Position numbers and translations under genes: made by a program. The notes under the pieces were generated by a model, which worked only from the letters and a program-made list of their open reading frames with translations, was not told the origin of the DNA and searched no databases. Below, piece after piece: positions 47,193 through 59,932 of a stretch of DNA of 64,000 nt (position 1 is the first letter of the stretch; the number at the start of each line of letters is the position of its first letter). The DNA is taken from positions 160,826,727 to 160,890,726 of the forward strand of contig JAVHZZ010000004.1 in assembly GCA_036250195.1 (NCBI GenBank), written 5' to 3'. Origin of the DNA: Mixophyes australis. Taxonomy: Eukaryota; Chordata; Amphibia; Anura; Limnodynastidae.

Positions 47193-49508
47193 ATACCCAG
47201 ATGCATAACATTACTGGTTTTCACAGATAAATATATAATATTATTCTAGCAATCAAAAAGAAATAAATGCAGCATGTAATCAACTTAAGGAAACAACATA
47301 CTCACATAAGACCTGTACTATAAAGATATAGCAAGTACATTTTTCAAATAATTCGTTACTTAACCCCCACTGTCCAAGTTTTTTTCCACATCAACTATGT
47401 GACCCAGCAAGCTTAGCGAATCACAGTTTCATGCCGTTTTTAATATATGCTGACCCAATTACCTGTTCTAATTTGTTTCCTGTTCCACATTATAGAAGGT
47501 ACGAATGTCATATGCCAGCATTCCAATTGGTTCACACTATACAAAACATATAAGAACTCATTTTGTACTTTGCAAAAACATTTGGATATTGCAAATTTAC
47601 TACAATGTTGTGTGTGTATACTGTCACCGACTTACTGCACTAAGGATGCCAACTGAGATCCAAGCAGTCAGCCTGGATCTTTACAATTTAGTCAATCATG
47701 TGTGGCGAATTAGACAAATACCTGGATGTTTAACTTTATAGATATGTGCAAACAATCATATATTAATGTGTGTAGCCAGATTAAATGGTTGTCCATTTTT
47801 GTACAACCTCATAGATTAGCTTCTTCATTAACGGCAAATAGGGGAGGTCCACTTGCTGGAAACTTCGGCAGTTACCTTAGATCCGGTGCTGAACTAGATA
47901 AAATTATGCAAATTTTCCCCTGCAGAAATTGACTATAATAATATCATTTATAACTCTACAAAAGAACCCTGTAGAAGTGCTTCTATAGAACTCTTTTTTG
48001 AGCTATCGACAGACTTAGTCCACTGGAGTCAAGAGTCCTAATGCAAGCCATAAATTGTGGGTGGAACACCCTAATTACTCTGTGATAGGCTAATGTTTTT
48101 TTTTAATAAGGCTTTGTACAAAAGTGGACAACTCCTTTAAAAGATATCTTCTTTTTTTAATGTATGGGCAAAAAGATTAATATGAAAGTAATATCTTTGT
48201 TACTGGCTTAGGCAAAAGACACCATAACAATATTTGTGCAAAGGTACATGTTTATTAAATACAAATGTTACTGTGCCAGACCCACTTTCTGTTTATCTGT
48301 ACCACTGCAATAACTGCAAATTGAAAAATGCAACACTACACTATCATTGGACATTTTCTTAACTTGCAAAAAAACATCTTGAGTTGTATAACATTAATTC
48401 ATGGTGCCACACTAACACAAAAAAATTTTTTATCGTGAAGTTCTGACCTTTACTAGCCTGACAGTCTGCTGTATGGGCACAAAACAGAAGATTGATTTTT
48501 ATTCATTTATGTAGTATTTTCTAATTAATGTGGTGCTTCATTTTAACTTTCTTAGTAAAAATCATTAAAATGCCTGTTATTTACTGGTGAATATATAATA
48601 TGCCAGCCTATATTTAGATGCAGCTAGAGAAGCATGAAAGTTTAATAGCAACTATTTTCATCAAGGTTTTTAGTATCTGGAGGAACGGTTGGACCACATA
48701 AGAGATGTCTTGATAAGACAAGTTAGTTGCGAACTGATGTAATAACAATATAAACAAACCCAATGTCAAGTAATACTGTCATTGTTTTTTTCACGTGTCA
48801 CAGAGGCGGTTGCATAATTATGATTCAAACTTTGTTATTACAGATATATTAAGTTTTCTCTTAGTAACGATAATTATCTCTGGCATATAGCCTTTTAATT
48901 TATATTTATAGTGAATGTTCATGTATTTTCAGAATGCTAGCTGCTTAATTTACATTATGTATAATAAAATGAGCTACATGAATACATTTAATCAAAGTGC
49001 ATACTGTTCTTTACCGAGACACCAATTATAATTGTGTGCTGAAATGGCAATGCAGTATATTGTGCGACAATAGGTAGTAATCTGACATTAACAATTTTAA
49101 TTGGTACTAAACTCATGTAAAAAGTAGACTTAATTATCTTTTAATACATTATAATAGATTGCATTCCTTACTGTGTACAGCTACTATTCAATCCCTCTTT
49201 ACCCCCTTCAATGGGGCTTTCACTTGAGATGACAATCATTTATAGGGGGAGGTTCAATTATAAAAAAAATATGCACAGTGTTTCTCTGGAACGGCCATGG
49301 AGACACCTCACACATATTCTTTTTAGTGAAATACCCTCTAATTTTTGTTCACACCTCATAGAGCTAAAAATGTGCAGTCACAATGTTCTCGGAAGCACTG
49401 CGGCTAATTGACTCCTCCCCATAGTCTTATATATGCCCTCTTATAACTTTTACTAAATACTTTCCATGCTTTCTCTTGTGCTTTAGCTATCATCATCAAT
49501 TCCCTAAT

Positions 49509-49549
<41 letters not shown>

Positions 49550-49733
49550 GACTACGGTCAATTTATATATTTATATCTCCAGGCATACTTTTATTATTAT
49601 ATTATATGATATTATATTAGTTTTTTTATACTAAGATGAGACCAGCTTTGTGATGTATCATGTAACAAAAATACACTGTTTGCATATATATATATATATA
49701 TATATTATAGTGAGAAGCGCGCCATACAAACGG
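47193..49733. other. Mostly unassigned AT-rich sequence
   Basis: A (GA)n run lies at 49511-49544 and a (TA)n run at 49684-49705. No gene recognised. Confidence 0.45.
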
Positions 49734-50301
49734 TGTTGACACAGGTATGCTGAACCACATTGCTGTAGTTTATTCAGGAATGTCAGGATGGTAGAAATAG
49801 TAACTCTTGTAGTTCCAGCAATTCACACGAACAAAGTATTTACAGTTCCATGAGACCCTGCTGCTAGCTAGACACACAATCACCTCACTAGCCACCGGCC
49901 ATTGGCTGGCATCGGTCATCTCGCCCACAAGACAGGTCCAGCTATTTAAGCTTCCTCCCCAGCACTGACTAGCTAAATCACACCCATGTGCTCCACCTGT
50001 GATCTTGTGATCTGTGTGTAGTGAAGTGTGGAGAGTTATCCCAGTCTGCTGCCTGAGCCTGCAGACTCCCAGCGGAACCATCAGTCTCTCCCTTCACAGA
50101 CTGCGGAAAATTGCCTTTTTTGCCACAATATACAGTTAAATGAGGGAGTGAACCACCGCCACCCGCAGCCAATGCCCTGTGATCTGCTATATGCAAATTA
50201 ATTCTGATAGTCACTCTAAAATAGCAGAGGAGGGGGTGTTTAAGCAGCAGGGCCAATCACAATCTCTTGATTGCAACATGCAAATGGTCCTCCTGCTTAC
50301 A
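49734..50301 (-). mobile_element. LTR of a retrotransposon (likely 3' LTR)
   Basis: On the reverse strand it begins TGTAAGCAGG and ends GTGTCAACA, with TGT...ACA ends as typical for LTRs (568 bp). A TTAAATAG promoter-like word lies near 49945 and CTGAATAAACTAC (poly-A signal) near 49775, about 40 bp before the 3' end. Just outside the LTR start on the reverse strand is a purine-rich AAGTGGGGGAC, which could be a polypurine tract and would make this a 3' LTR. No 5-bp duplication is visible (AACGG versus GTCCC). Open frames of 103 and 92 codons inside it are not called. Confidence 0.6.
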
Positions 50302-51457
50302 GTCCCCCACTTACCCCTGTTCTTTTACGATGAATGCAGGAGCATGTAAGGGTTAGAAATCAAATAAAAATGTCTAATTTATGCTTTTTTCCAGGAAAGT
50401 GTAACCTGATCTTAGTCTGAGTTAGTCAGTCACCAATCTCATCTCTGGTCACGTGATGGCAGAGGAAGGAGAGGAGGCAGTGTTTTATTTTATGAACTTC
50501 TCTGTTCACTACATCGTATCTCATGTGAATGTAGTTGCTATGGTAATTGCTTGACACTTGCCAAACTGTAAGTTATTAAAAGCAGCTTGAATCAAATTCC
50601 TATGGAAAAATAAACAACCCATTGTCTTGTTACCTATACCCAGAGTGATTTATGCGGAATGGGTTAAGGTTTTCCAACCTACTCGTGTTAAAAATGATTT
50701 CTTGATTTCTCATTTGCCTGCCCTGGATAAGATTTGGCAATAGGGATAAGCACAATGCAAAAATCATTACATATTGAAGCAGGTTTGTTTCCATCTGTTG
50801 TATCCAGTAATCATTGTCTTTGAAGTTTAAACTGAATGCATATGTCATTGGCATCATTTTAAGTGACTGTCCAAATACCTTGTAGTTCTGTATATTGTAA
50901 TTCATCTAAGATAACGTTAGTGCTTTACTGTTTTATAAGTGGCAGCAGTAAAGGACAAAGCTTAAATCTAAGGTTATGTTTAACAAAGGACGTTTCAAAC
51001 ACCCATTTACCTACACAGGAAAAGCCTCTTCTAACTGTCAACACCTCTGTCATGTTTGGTATAGATCCAGCATCTAGCAGCTCTTTGCTCCCTCCCTCTA
51101 CCAGTCACTCAAAACCATATAGCCTTGTCCCTAAAACAATTCTCAGGTCTTATGAAAATTGACATTATTATGTTTAGCAAAGCTCCACTGAAAGTAATAT
51201 GGCTTTCACAGTGAGAAAACACTGCGTGTCAATAAGTTACATAAGATATACTGATATTTACATCTGGATAAAAAACAATAACTTGTATATTTTTTTTAAA
51301 TTGACCAACAAAGGTGTCTTCATACTAAAGTGGCACATTTGGCAAAATATTATTTGCCAATTTCCTGTCAATGCCAAAGGATTTTCATATTAAACACTTG
51401 CCAGTGAGATGACATCAATGCATAATAATTGGGGTCCTTTATACTGGCACACTCCTG
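50302..51457. other. Unassigned sequence
   Basis: Apart from a possible polypurine tract at about 50302-50320, nothing recognised. Confidence 0.4.
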
Positions 51458-51630
51458 GGGCTAGATTTACTAAGCTGCGGGTTTGAAAAAGTGGGGATGT
51501 TGCCTATAGCAACCAATGAGATTCTAGCTGTCACTTTGTGGAAATTACTAAATAAATGAAAGCTAGAATCTGATTGGTTGCTATAGGCAACATCCCCACT
51601 TTTTCAAACCCGCAGCTTAGTAAATCTAGC
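51458..51630. mobile_element. Palindromic MITE, PIF/Harbinger-like (copy 3)
   Basis: Same family as 2484-2658. The left end is GGGCTAGATTTACTAAGC. The right end reads GCTTAGTAAATCTAGC and then TTA, so the final CCC is lost. The arms are near-perfect, including GTTGCCTATAGCAACCAATG and its complement. The interior around 51535 (GTGGAAATTACTAAAT) is arranged in the opposite sense to copy 1. Confidence 0.88.
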
Positions 51631-54176
51631 TTATTTTAGCTTTATTTCAATATATCCTTTAATTTGAGCTGATCCTGATATAGCAGTAGGACCAGTATCA
51701 CTGTTCACAGAAGCCTCATTGCAGGATGTTTACATCACCAACTTAACTCATTACGATGCACTGCAGGGTTTAAAGTTACTGTGAATTGCCAGCCATTGTA
51801 TGATAGCGATGTTAACCATATAATATACAATAATACATCATTTACAATATACATAGATAGCTTTTAGTGTAACTCTGCATTTTGCCAATATCATGCTAAA
51901 GACAAATCTCATACACCATAGTCAGATTGGCCAATATGTAGTACTGGAGGTTAGAATAAAATGAATAAACGAATATGTGTTTCAATGATCTTTCTAATGT
52001 GATAGAAAAATATAAGGCTTCTATTTCTTATCATTATGGTTTTCTTTATCTGTATCACCATCCCCTCAATCAACAGCGCTATACAAATATAATAATAAAA
52101 TGAAAAAAGCTTATTAAAGATGTGTTTTACTGTTGATTGCACATTATATGCTGCTAATTAGCTTAGCTAAAATAACTGCATAACCACAAAATATGAGGAT
52201 TCACAATACATTTCTATGTGCAGAAACGCACCTAATGGTCTGCCTTCTGCAATAGCAAGGGGCATGCCCACTGCATCCAGTGCTGGGACAGCCCACGTCA
52301 TTTGGTAATGCTCAATATTTTGAAGGAAGGGACAGTGAAAGAGAGAGAAAGAGAGTGAGGGAGCAGTGTATAGAAGGCTTAGAAGCACACGTATAATAAT
52401 CTAATGAAGGATTTAAATATCAGAGGTAGATGAGTTCATGTTACATGCACTAAACTTAACTATCTTCATAGCTGTAGCACCCAGATACCCTTAGCTCTGT
52501 TCTTGCAGATCACCTCCTTTCCTTTTGAACCAATAATTTGCAAAGTATTTGTTAACCTGTGTAGAAATCTGTATCATTCCAACTACTTCTTGTAAGATAC
52601 ACAGTGATATATTTTGCAAGTATCTCATACTTTAAAACAAGTAAAGTTCCCAAAAGTGAATTTATTATGTCATGAAAAACTCCAGTTTTTAGACATATTT
52701 GTTCCTGCAACTAGTTTCATGCAGGAATTCCTCCTTTGTACCACTTGTATGCATCACTTTGAAAATCTACATTCAAACCATCTGTACATCAAGCTTTGCT
52801 GTTATTGGTAAGACTTTCAGATTCATCTGAGCTGTATAATGCATTACTGCACATGAGAATAAACCCAAATTACATAAAAGCCAGAATTATTGTATTTGCA
52901 ACTTGAATGTAATTCCTTTTGTGTACGTCTTGATATAATTTCCCGGCCAAAGAATGTGTCCCGTCCCCCTCCCCCTCTCCCCCTTCCCCCCCCCCCAACA
53001 TTTCTTAGCAATATTTCAAGATGTGCAGAGTAGAGTGTAGCTCCTGGCATGTCCTGTCTCTGAAAATGTCACGTAAGCAATTCTTTTCAATTACATTCAT
53101 ATTAAAAAGTGATTTATGGCTTAAATCAACCAGAAGATAGTACAAGAACATAATTTGTTTAATAATAAACTAATATACATCTTTGTAGTAAGAGGGGATA
53201 GATGATGTATAGAAGCTGTTGATTAAGGATATTGTTTTTAGAAAGAAAAACAGATTGTGATCTAAATTGAGCATATCCATACAGGATAATTTCCTGGTCA
53301 TTTGAGAATAATTGTTTAGGGTGATGATGGCGATGCAGATTATAGATTCTTATGTGATAATTAAGCTAGTTGATACACCCCTGTAGTACTATTTATCAGT
53401 CCTAGGCCCAAATGATCATTTGTTATAGGAGAGGACTGGCAAGGAAAGTGATCCTCAGGTCAATTTTATTTTTAGAGATGTGGCAGCTCTGAGAGATGTG
53501 CAGAGTTTCTATTGCAGCTACACTTGTTGCACTCAGCAGTACACTATTATTCTCTATATAGACACTGTGTAGATGTTACCTGGACCATTCATATCTCTGC
53601 TCACCTTTCTGTAAACACAGATTATTATAAACAGTGTTACTGTTGTATCACGGGCTGCTTAGTAGAAGAATGTTGCCAACTTTCTGGCAAATGGTGACCA
53701 ATAATTTTATTTTTGTAGAAATACATATAAGGTAAAGCATATCACTTTATTAAACAGGGTGTTTTAAAAGTTATAAGATAATTTGTATAAATATACAATA
53801 CCATGTTTGAAATCCAATAAGAATAGTAATTGCTTTAAACTTTGGCTGCCAATCAAATTATGGAGTATCGAGTATACCAATTTGCAGTAACCTAGAGAAC
53901 ACTAATTACAAATACTCCTATTTATTATTGATTGGATGTCTTTACAATATATTTTACATTGATGTACATTGATTGAAGTATGAATTTTTATAATAAAACA
54001 CCAAAGCAGAATTCTTCAAGAAATGTATATGAAACAAAAAACAAAACTATTAAACATTTGCTATGATACATATGTAATGCTAGTATGAATAAAAGTTCAA
54101 AATAATCATTATGATGTGATTTACTAACTTTGCTTATGGTCCAAAAGTTTAATAACCCATAGCAAGCAGGCATTTG
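51631..54176. other. Mostly unassigned sequence
   Basis: A pyrimidine-rich tract with a C run lies at 52960-52996. A tail-like AGCGCTATACAAATATAATA is at 52074-52098. No gene recognised. Confidence 0.45.
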
Positions 54177-54550
54177 GGCAGCACAGTGGCCTAGTGGTTA
54201 GCACTTCTGCCTCACAGCACTGGGGTAATGAGTTTGATTCCCAACCATGGCCTTATCTGTGTGGAGTTTGTATGTACTCCCTGTGTTTTCGTGGGTTTCC
54301 TCCGGGTGCTCCGGTTTCTTCCCACACTCCAAAAACATACTGGTAGGTTAATTGGCTGCTATTAAAAGAATGACCCTAGTCTCTGTCTGTCTGTCTGTCT
54401 CCCTCTCTGTCTGTCTGTGTGTGAGTGTGTGTCTATATTAGGGAATTTAGACTGTAAGCTCCAATGGGGCAGGGACTGATGTGAATGAGTCCTCTGTATA
54501 GCACTGCGAAATTAGTGGCGCTATATAAATCGATGATGATGATTATGATT
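54177..54550 (+). mobile_element. tRNA-headed SINE (well preserved)
   Basis: GGCAGCACAGTGGCCTAGTG begins the head. The A-box-like TGGCCTAGTGG is at 54187-54197 and the B-box-like GAGTTTGATTCC at 54230-54241, together the internal RNA polymerase III promoter of a tRNA-derived SINE. The body shows GTGGGTTTCCTCCGGGTGCT. A (CTGT)n simple run lies at about 54382-54400. The tail is GCACTGCGAAATTAGTGGCG, CTATATAAAT and GATGATGAT. Confidence 0.9.
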
Positions 54551-55140
54551 TGCTTTGATAAGTCTAACTTAGAGGCATCCTTATACACTTCAAGTGCAGC
54601 ATTGAAGACCCTGCAAACTTCAAAAAGCCCACACATTACCCTTAATCTCAGTACTAAGTTAAAACATTACATTTAATCAAAGAACGAGACCCCTATCTGT
54701 AGTAACATGTCAGCAGGTATATTAAGCAAGTGTTACAAGCTATAATGTATAAATCTGACCATAAAGCAGGAAAGAGCTGGGGGCCACAGGTTTGCTGGGC
54801 CACCTACAGCCTAAGGCCATCTGTTGCCCATGACTGGTCTAAATTTTATTGGACTTAATTGATACCAGTGACTACATATTTGCATAATAGTAATTGTTTG
54901 TAGGCTTGTAGTCTTTGTACTTTAAAGTAAATTTAAACAATTAGAAACATAAAAAGCAACATAAATGTATTTCATAATAGAATGCAGAGAGCGCTCTTTT
55001 TAATTAACCTAAGCTACCCAACAGATATAATTAAAGTAAACATATGATTGGTTGCTTCAAGTTACAGAACATTTCCAAATATTATTTATTTTGTTAGATC
55101 AGCAATTAATCTGAAAAATAAATGTATTTAGCTTTTGTCC
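54551..55140. other. Mostly unassigned, with a short hAT-like end fragment
   Basis: The phrase GGGGGCCACAGGTTTGCTGG...TGTTGCCCATGACTGG (54779-54836) resembles the end of a hAT family, from memory, but only one end is present. Confidence 0.35.
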
Positions 55141-55167
55141 ATGAAAATAAATAAATAAAAAATATAC

Positions 55168-55202
<35 letters not shown>

Positions 55203-55300
55203 AGTGGCGGTATACCAGCCTATGCTCTCTCTCTCTCTCTCTGTATATATATCTAACCATATCTATATCTATATATATATCTATATATATATATATGTGT
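55141..55300. repeat. Inverted microsatellite hairpin (AT, GA, CT)
   Basis: TATATAGAGAGAGAGAGAGA (55171 on) is followed by about 25 bp (AAGTGGCGGTATACCAGCC) and then CTCTCTCTCTCTCTCTGTATATATATC. The GA and CT tracts and their AT flanks are inverted copies and can fold. Confidence 0.8.
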
Positions 55301-57414
55301 AAATATATAACAAAATCGCGCTGATAAGGATGACTGCTCCTTTAAATAGCCTCATTTCTCTCCCTGTGCACTCTGTAAACCTATGAATTCATCCCTTACC
55401 TGAAGCTAATTCCACTGCTTCAATAGGACACAGATTGAACACTTGCATTTGAGGCTAGGAATCTGAGGCAGCAGCTGTCTGCATCTTTTCACTGAGTAAA
55501 TTAAATCCAGTTGTCTTTAAAATCACAGGATGCAATAAAAGAGCTGTTCTGTGCCATCCTCAGATTATAAAAACTGTTGTTATAAAGAATGACAAGCTGA
55601 TTAAGAGTCATTTTCTTCAGGGGAGGAGGGATACAACAGGAGGAGCGAGAGAAGAGAATATTAGACTGTCTGGATGCTACAGTTTTGGTTGATGTGCTTA
55701 ATAATTACATTCTGACAAACAGATGAACAAACAATCTCCAGGGGCGATGGGGCTCAGTCAATGAACCACAAGTACTCGCAAGTAGTAACAATAAGAAAAA
55801 CATACAAACATACCCTTCAAAGTGGTCAGTGAACAAATAATGTGATTATTAGGTTAGATTTATTCATATTATACCTACTGTACTTCTTTCCTATTACATA
55901 TGTTTTTGCCAATTTTATGCTTGGATAAAAAAAATATTATAAGCTAAGCTCTACTGAAAGTCCCTTTTTCAATACTGAAGAAGTACATTAGCCAAGTCCA
56001 ATAAAAAGATACCAAGAATTTTGGACTGGAAACATGTTAAGTTAAGTTTGCTCATGTCATAACATTTGCCTGATACTTCCTTTGACAGTGGGTCATAAAT
56101 AAGGTAAAACCGTTATATGAACATGCCCCCATAAGCACCTTTGGGTACATGATTGTGAATTATGGGGAAATAAGTGAGTTACAGATTTTGTATTGAAAAA
56201 GGGGTTCTGAGCAAACTGGGACCCAGAAGACCTAAACAGGAAAAGACTATGCAATCAAGTTTTCTTCCCATACAGGAAGGCCTATATATGCAGCTGTTGC
56301 CAAATTACAAAGCAGCGCCACTTAATTAAGTGTTACATAAATGAATCAAACCCATTAGAATAAGTGCGTGGCTATAACCATAGTAAACTATAGGAATGCA
56401 CTGGGATCCACCTGTTGAGAGAGTGCTGCAAATAAGAATATGTCTCTATAGATACCCTTAGCCTTACTAAATATTAATTTATTTTAAGCAAACACATAAG
56501 AAGAAAATAATGTACATTTCTTTGGTTGGAATCTGTATAATACTTTATTGCAGTGTTGGCATATATCAGATGTTAGCGGGGCAAGTGTGATATTCATCTG
56601 GAGTTTGAGGTGCCCAGGGCCTCTTTAAAAATATGGGGCTATGAGTTCCAATTAAGTCCCGTTGCTTCCTTCATTAGCATATTGGGAAATCAAAGGCTTC
56701 CTTAAAAAAAAAATTAAATCAATTAATGTTTACAGTGGACTTTTATGTGTAATATGTATTATATTCAGTAAATGCACTGAGAATGCCAGTAAAATATTTT
56801 CTTCATACTGTGTTTTATTATCATTAAAGCAAAATAGTAATGTTTCAGCTCACTAGTGTATGTGTGCAGTTTATTTTCCTATTGATAGTTATGTTTTTAT
56901 GTGTTTTCAGTTACAGTCTTGATCAGGAATGCACATTGTGAGAAAGGAAAGCGCTTTTATTGTCGCTGTCACATTTTAACAACCTTTTTTAACACTGTTT
57001 ATTTTTTCTTTCTATGTCATGGTGGATTCTCTCCCGAGACAACCGCTTGCATTTCTCTAATTTCTCTCTTGGGAAATAACAATGAAATAATGGTTTTACT
57101 TGCTAATAAGTAGACGTACATCCTCTGATTTCGAAAAAACTATGTACAAAACACAACAAAATCCTGAATAGCATTGTCTTTTACGGAAATGTATTTATTC
57201 ATGGAACAAGTTTATGGCCTAGATTTACAATCTTGCAACTTTCGGGAATGGAAGAGTGGTTTTGTTGTGGTAATGTGTGCCTAGTGATTATGACAGTCTG
57301 CACTATCCTGACCACATCTGACACCATGAGAACAATTTAACTTTCCAAAATATGTCTATTAAGTCTGGGAGATTAGAGAGTCAAATAAAAAGTCCAAAAT
57401 GACACCTCCTTACA
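55301..57414. other. Unassigned sequence, possible conserved non-coding element
   Basis: The block about 55370-55640 contains E-box-like CAGCAGCTGTCTGC and no repeat signs, which may fit a regulatory element. No gene recognised elsewhere. Confidence 0.35.
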
Positions 57415-57849
57415 CAGGCCCGGCGCTCCCATTAGGCAAGGTTAGGCAATTGCCTAGGGTGCCGGGCTCTGCAGGGCGCCTCGAAATTAAAAAAAACGGA
57501 AATCCACGGGGAGGAGAGGAGGGAAGGGGCTTTGAATCTTACCTGCATGAAGCTGCTCCTCTCTCCTCTGTCTTCTCCCCTCCGCTCACTGACAGTGACA
57601 GGCCGTGATGATGTCATCATCACGGGCCGACAGTGTCTGTGAGTGGAGGGGAGAAGACAGCAGAGAGGAGCAGCTTCATGCAGGTAAGTTAAAGAAAGAC
57701 ATGGGGAGGGGTGGGGAGGGAAGCGCAGCGGCGATTTTTAAAGTGGGGGGGCGGCAATTTTTAAAGGGGGGGGGGCAACGATTTTTAAAGGGGGGGGCGG
57801 CGATTTTCACACTGTGCCTAGGGCGCCAAGGACCCTAGCACCGGCGCTG
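57415..57849. mobile_element. Non-autonomous hAT element with central hairpin
   Basis: Left end CAGGCCCGGCGCTCCC and right end (reverse-complemented) CAGCGCCGGTGCTAGG. The exact 8-bp duplication TCCTTACA flanks it (57407-57414, 57850-57857). A hairpin of about 70-bp arms is centred near 57613 on GATGATGTCATCATC. The arms end in CTTACCTGCATGAAGC and GCTTCATGCAGGTAAG. To the right come three or four repeats of GGCGATTTTTAAAG(T)GGGGG. No protein is encoded. The CAGGTAAGT word at 57681-57689 is a consensus-like 5' splice site. Confidence 0.93.
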
Positions 57850-57918
57850 TCCTTACAATGAACAGTTTGGACATTTGGAATTTAATTTCACTTATAGAGT
57901 AGCCTACATATATGCAAT

Positions 57919-58229
57919 CAGGGACAAACATAGGATTTGTAGGGGGGGGTTTCCACACCATGCCACCAGTGGGCGTGACAAGCATGCATGGGGGTGTTGC
58001 TATAATTTTAGACAGTGCTTGGCTGCTCTCCAACTCTTTCAACTCTTCCTATCCCCATTATATACATGGGCAATGCTACGTGCAGTACTGTTAGGGGCAC
58101 GTAGCTCTCCCTGTTCAAGCAGAGCCGTGTGAAGAAGGGACAGGGTCCAGCCACCTCAATTATACAGTGCCCCAGGGTTGGAGGGGGTTTCTAGGTACTA
58201 GGAACCCTCCCCCCCCCCCTCGGTTTGCC
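57919..58229. mobile_element. hAT-like element with imperfect target duplication
   Basis: Left end CAGGGACAAACATAGGATTT followed by a G run and TTTCC. The right end GGAACCCT, a C run and TCGGTTTGCC pairs with it in inverted sense (GGCAAACC). TATGCAAT (57911-57918) and TATGGCAAT (58230-58238) may be the diverged duplication. Non-coding. Confidence 0.6.
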
Positions 58230-58238
58230 TATGGCAAT

Positions 58239-59219
58239 GACGTTCATACGCCAAATAAATAACCCTAACCCTAACCTGCCCAGTGTATTAAATGCAGATG
58301 AAAAAACAACATAAAAAAGAAAAGGACAGGGGGTAAAATAAGGGATTGGACCTACACAGAGCAAACAGAGACTATTGGATTAAGCTATTTTATTGAATGT
58401 ATTCCAAGTATCTGGGAAAAATACATTAACCTTTGTCACCACACAGCTTCTCATTAATCATAAATCAGTTAATCCTTCTCCTCACCTCATTCATATTGAG
58501 GGTGAGGTATTTACAGACTATTAATTGACCACCAAAATTTTTTTGTGAATTGTTCAGGCATTACAGTTAATACAGTCTTCTCAAATACTTTTCATGTGCA
58601 TTGATTTGATTTGAGTCCTGCTCAATGCATAGAAAATGCTCTTCTGACACAGTTGAACAGTACAGATGCAGTGACTGATCTGAAAACAATGCAATAGTTC
58701 AAAAGAAAATTACCTTGGGCGCTTGTTTAAAATAAATCAAATATCATATATAGGTAAAGAAAATATGGAAATCAGCAGCCAAGAAAAGGGGAGTCTAAAA
58801 ACCTTTAATAGCTGGCTTATAGAAAACTGACAACCGGTTAATTATTCTGCTCCCTTTAGATGGATTATTTCTGGCTGTGTTGCTAAGTGCCCTATTTCAA
58901 CTAAATAGACTTTATTGTATGAGTGGCCAATATACCTTGGGTACCACTTTCTGGGAACTCCACCCAGCATGTCTTGACCTTATGGCAGGTCTCTTTTAAT
59001 TTAGATTATTGTTTTTATTCTTATTTATTCTATGGTGATAGTCTGTGCACCCCTGTTTGTGTTTTAAAAAACAACATTTTCTTTTTCATGTTGAGTAGAG
59101 TTCTCTACCTAAAACTACTAGCATATTTAATATTTTTTATGCTCCTTAGAAATTCCAAGTGCATATTGTATTTCCGGCCTTCCCAGAAAAGTTGCATACC
59201 CCAAAAATATATTTGTTGA
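58239..59219. other. Unassigned sequence
   Basis: AACCCTAACCCTAACC at 58261-58276 is only two and a half telomere-like repeats. Otherwise nothing recognised. Confidence 0.45.
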
Positions 59220-59235
59220 CCCATAATCCAAAAAA

Positions 59236-59281
<46 letters not shown>

Positions 59282-59324
59282 TTTTTTGGATTATGGTGAT
59301 ATATATATATATATATATATATAT
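59220..59324. repeat. Foldback (TA)n microsatellite
   Basis: CCATAATCCAAAAAAG (59221-59236) and CTTTTTTGGATTATGG (59281-59296) are inverted copies bracketing a (TA)n run of about 44 bp. Another (TA)n run follows to 59324, into which the SINE is inserted. Confidence 0.85.
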
Positions 59325-59646
59325 CATCATCAGTTATTTATATAGCGCCATTAATTCCACAGCGCTGTACAGGGAACTAACTCACATCAGTCCCTGCCAC
59401 AGCTTAAAGTCTAAATTCCCTAACATACACACCGAGGGAGACTAAGGTCAATTTTTTTTTAATAGCAACCAATTAACCTACTAGTATGTTTTTTTTTTTG
59501 GAGTGTGGGAGGAGACCGGAGCACCCAGAGGAAACCCACACAAACATGGGGAGAGCATACAAACTCCACACACATAAGGCCATGGTCAGGAATCAAACTC
59601 ATGACCCCAGTGCTGTGAGGCAGAAGTGCTAACCACTAAGCTACCA
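59325..59646 (-). mobile_element. tRNA-headed SINE inserted in (TA)n
   Basis: On the reverse strand: head GGTAGCTTAGTGGTTAGC, B-box-like GAGTTTGATTCC, GGGTTTCCTCTGGGTGCTCC, and tail CAGCGCTGTGGAATTAATGG, GCGCTATATAAATAACTGAT. TA repeats on both sides (up to 59324 and from 59647) probably include the target duplication. Confidence 0.9.
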
Positions 59647-59806
59647 TATATATATATAGTTTTTTCTTAAACAATATTCAAAACAATAAACCTGGTCCAA
59701 AACCTTTAAACTTGAATTTGTTTCACAGTATGATGCACACATAACATTTGGATTTACCCAACATGAATTATAAATTAGTGGTGCTCTGAAAGGGTATGCA
59801 TATAGC
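59647..59806. other. Unassigned sequence
   Basis: Ends with CATATAGC, the left duplication of the next element. Confidence 0.5.
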
Positions 59807-59932
59807 CAGGGGCTGGCTGGCAGACTTTAGCCCGGGGAGCAAGCACACAACACTGGCCCATAAGTAGCGGCCCATCCTTAAAAGGTGTTTTTTCGGTACA
59901 ATATATTTTTAGCAATATAAAAAGAGGCTATA

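Noticed and set aside
54177..54260. tRNA-like A and B boxes
   Set aside because: They are the promoter head of a SINE: no cloverleaf with acceptor pairing, and the same head occurs in other copies. Not a tRNA gene.
58261..58276. Telomere-like AACCCTAACCCTAACC
   Set aside because: Only about two and a half repeats; too short to call an interstitial telomere.
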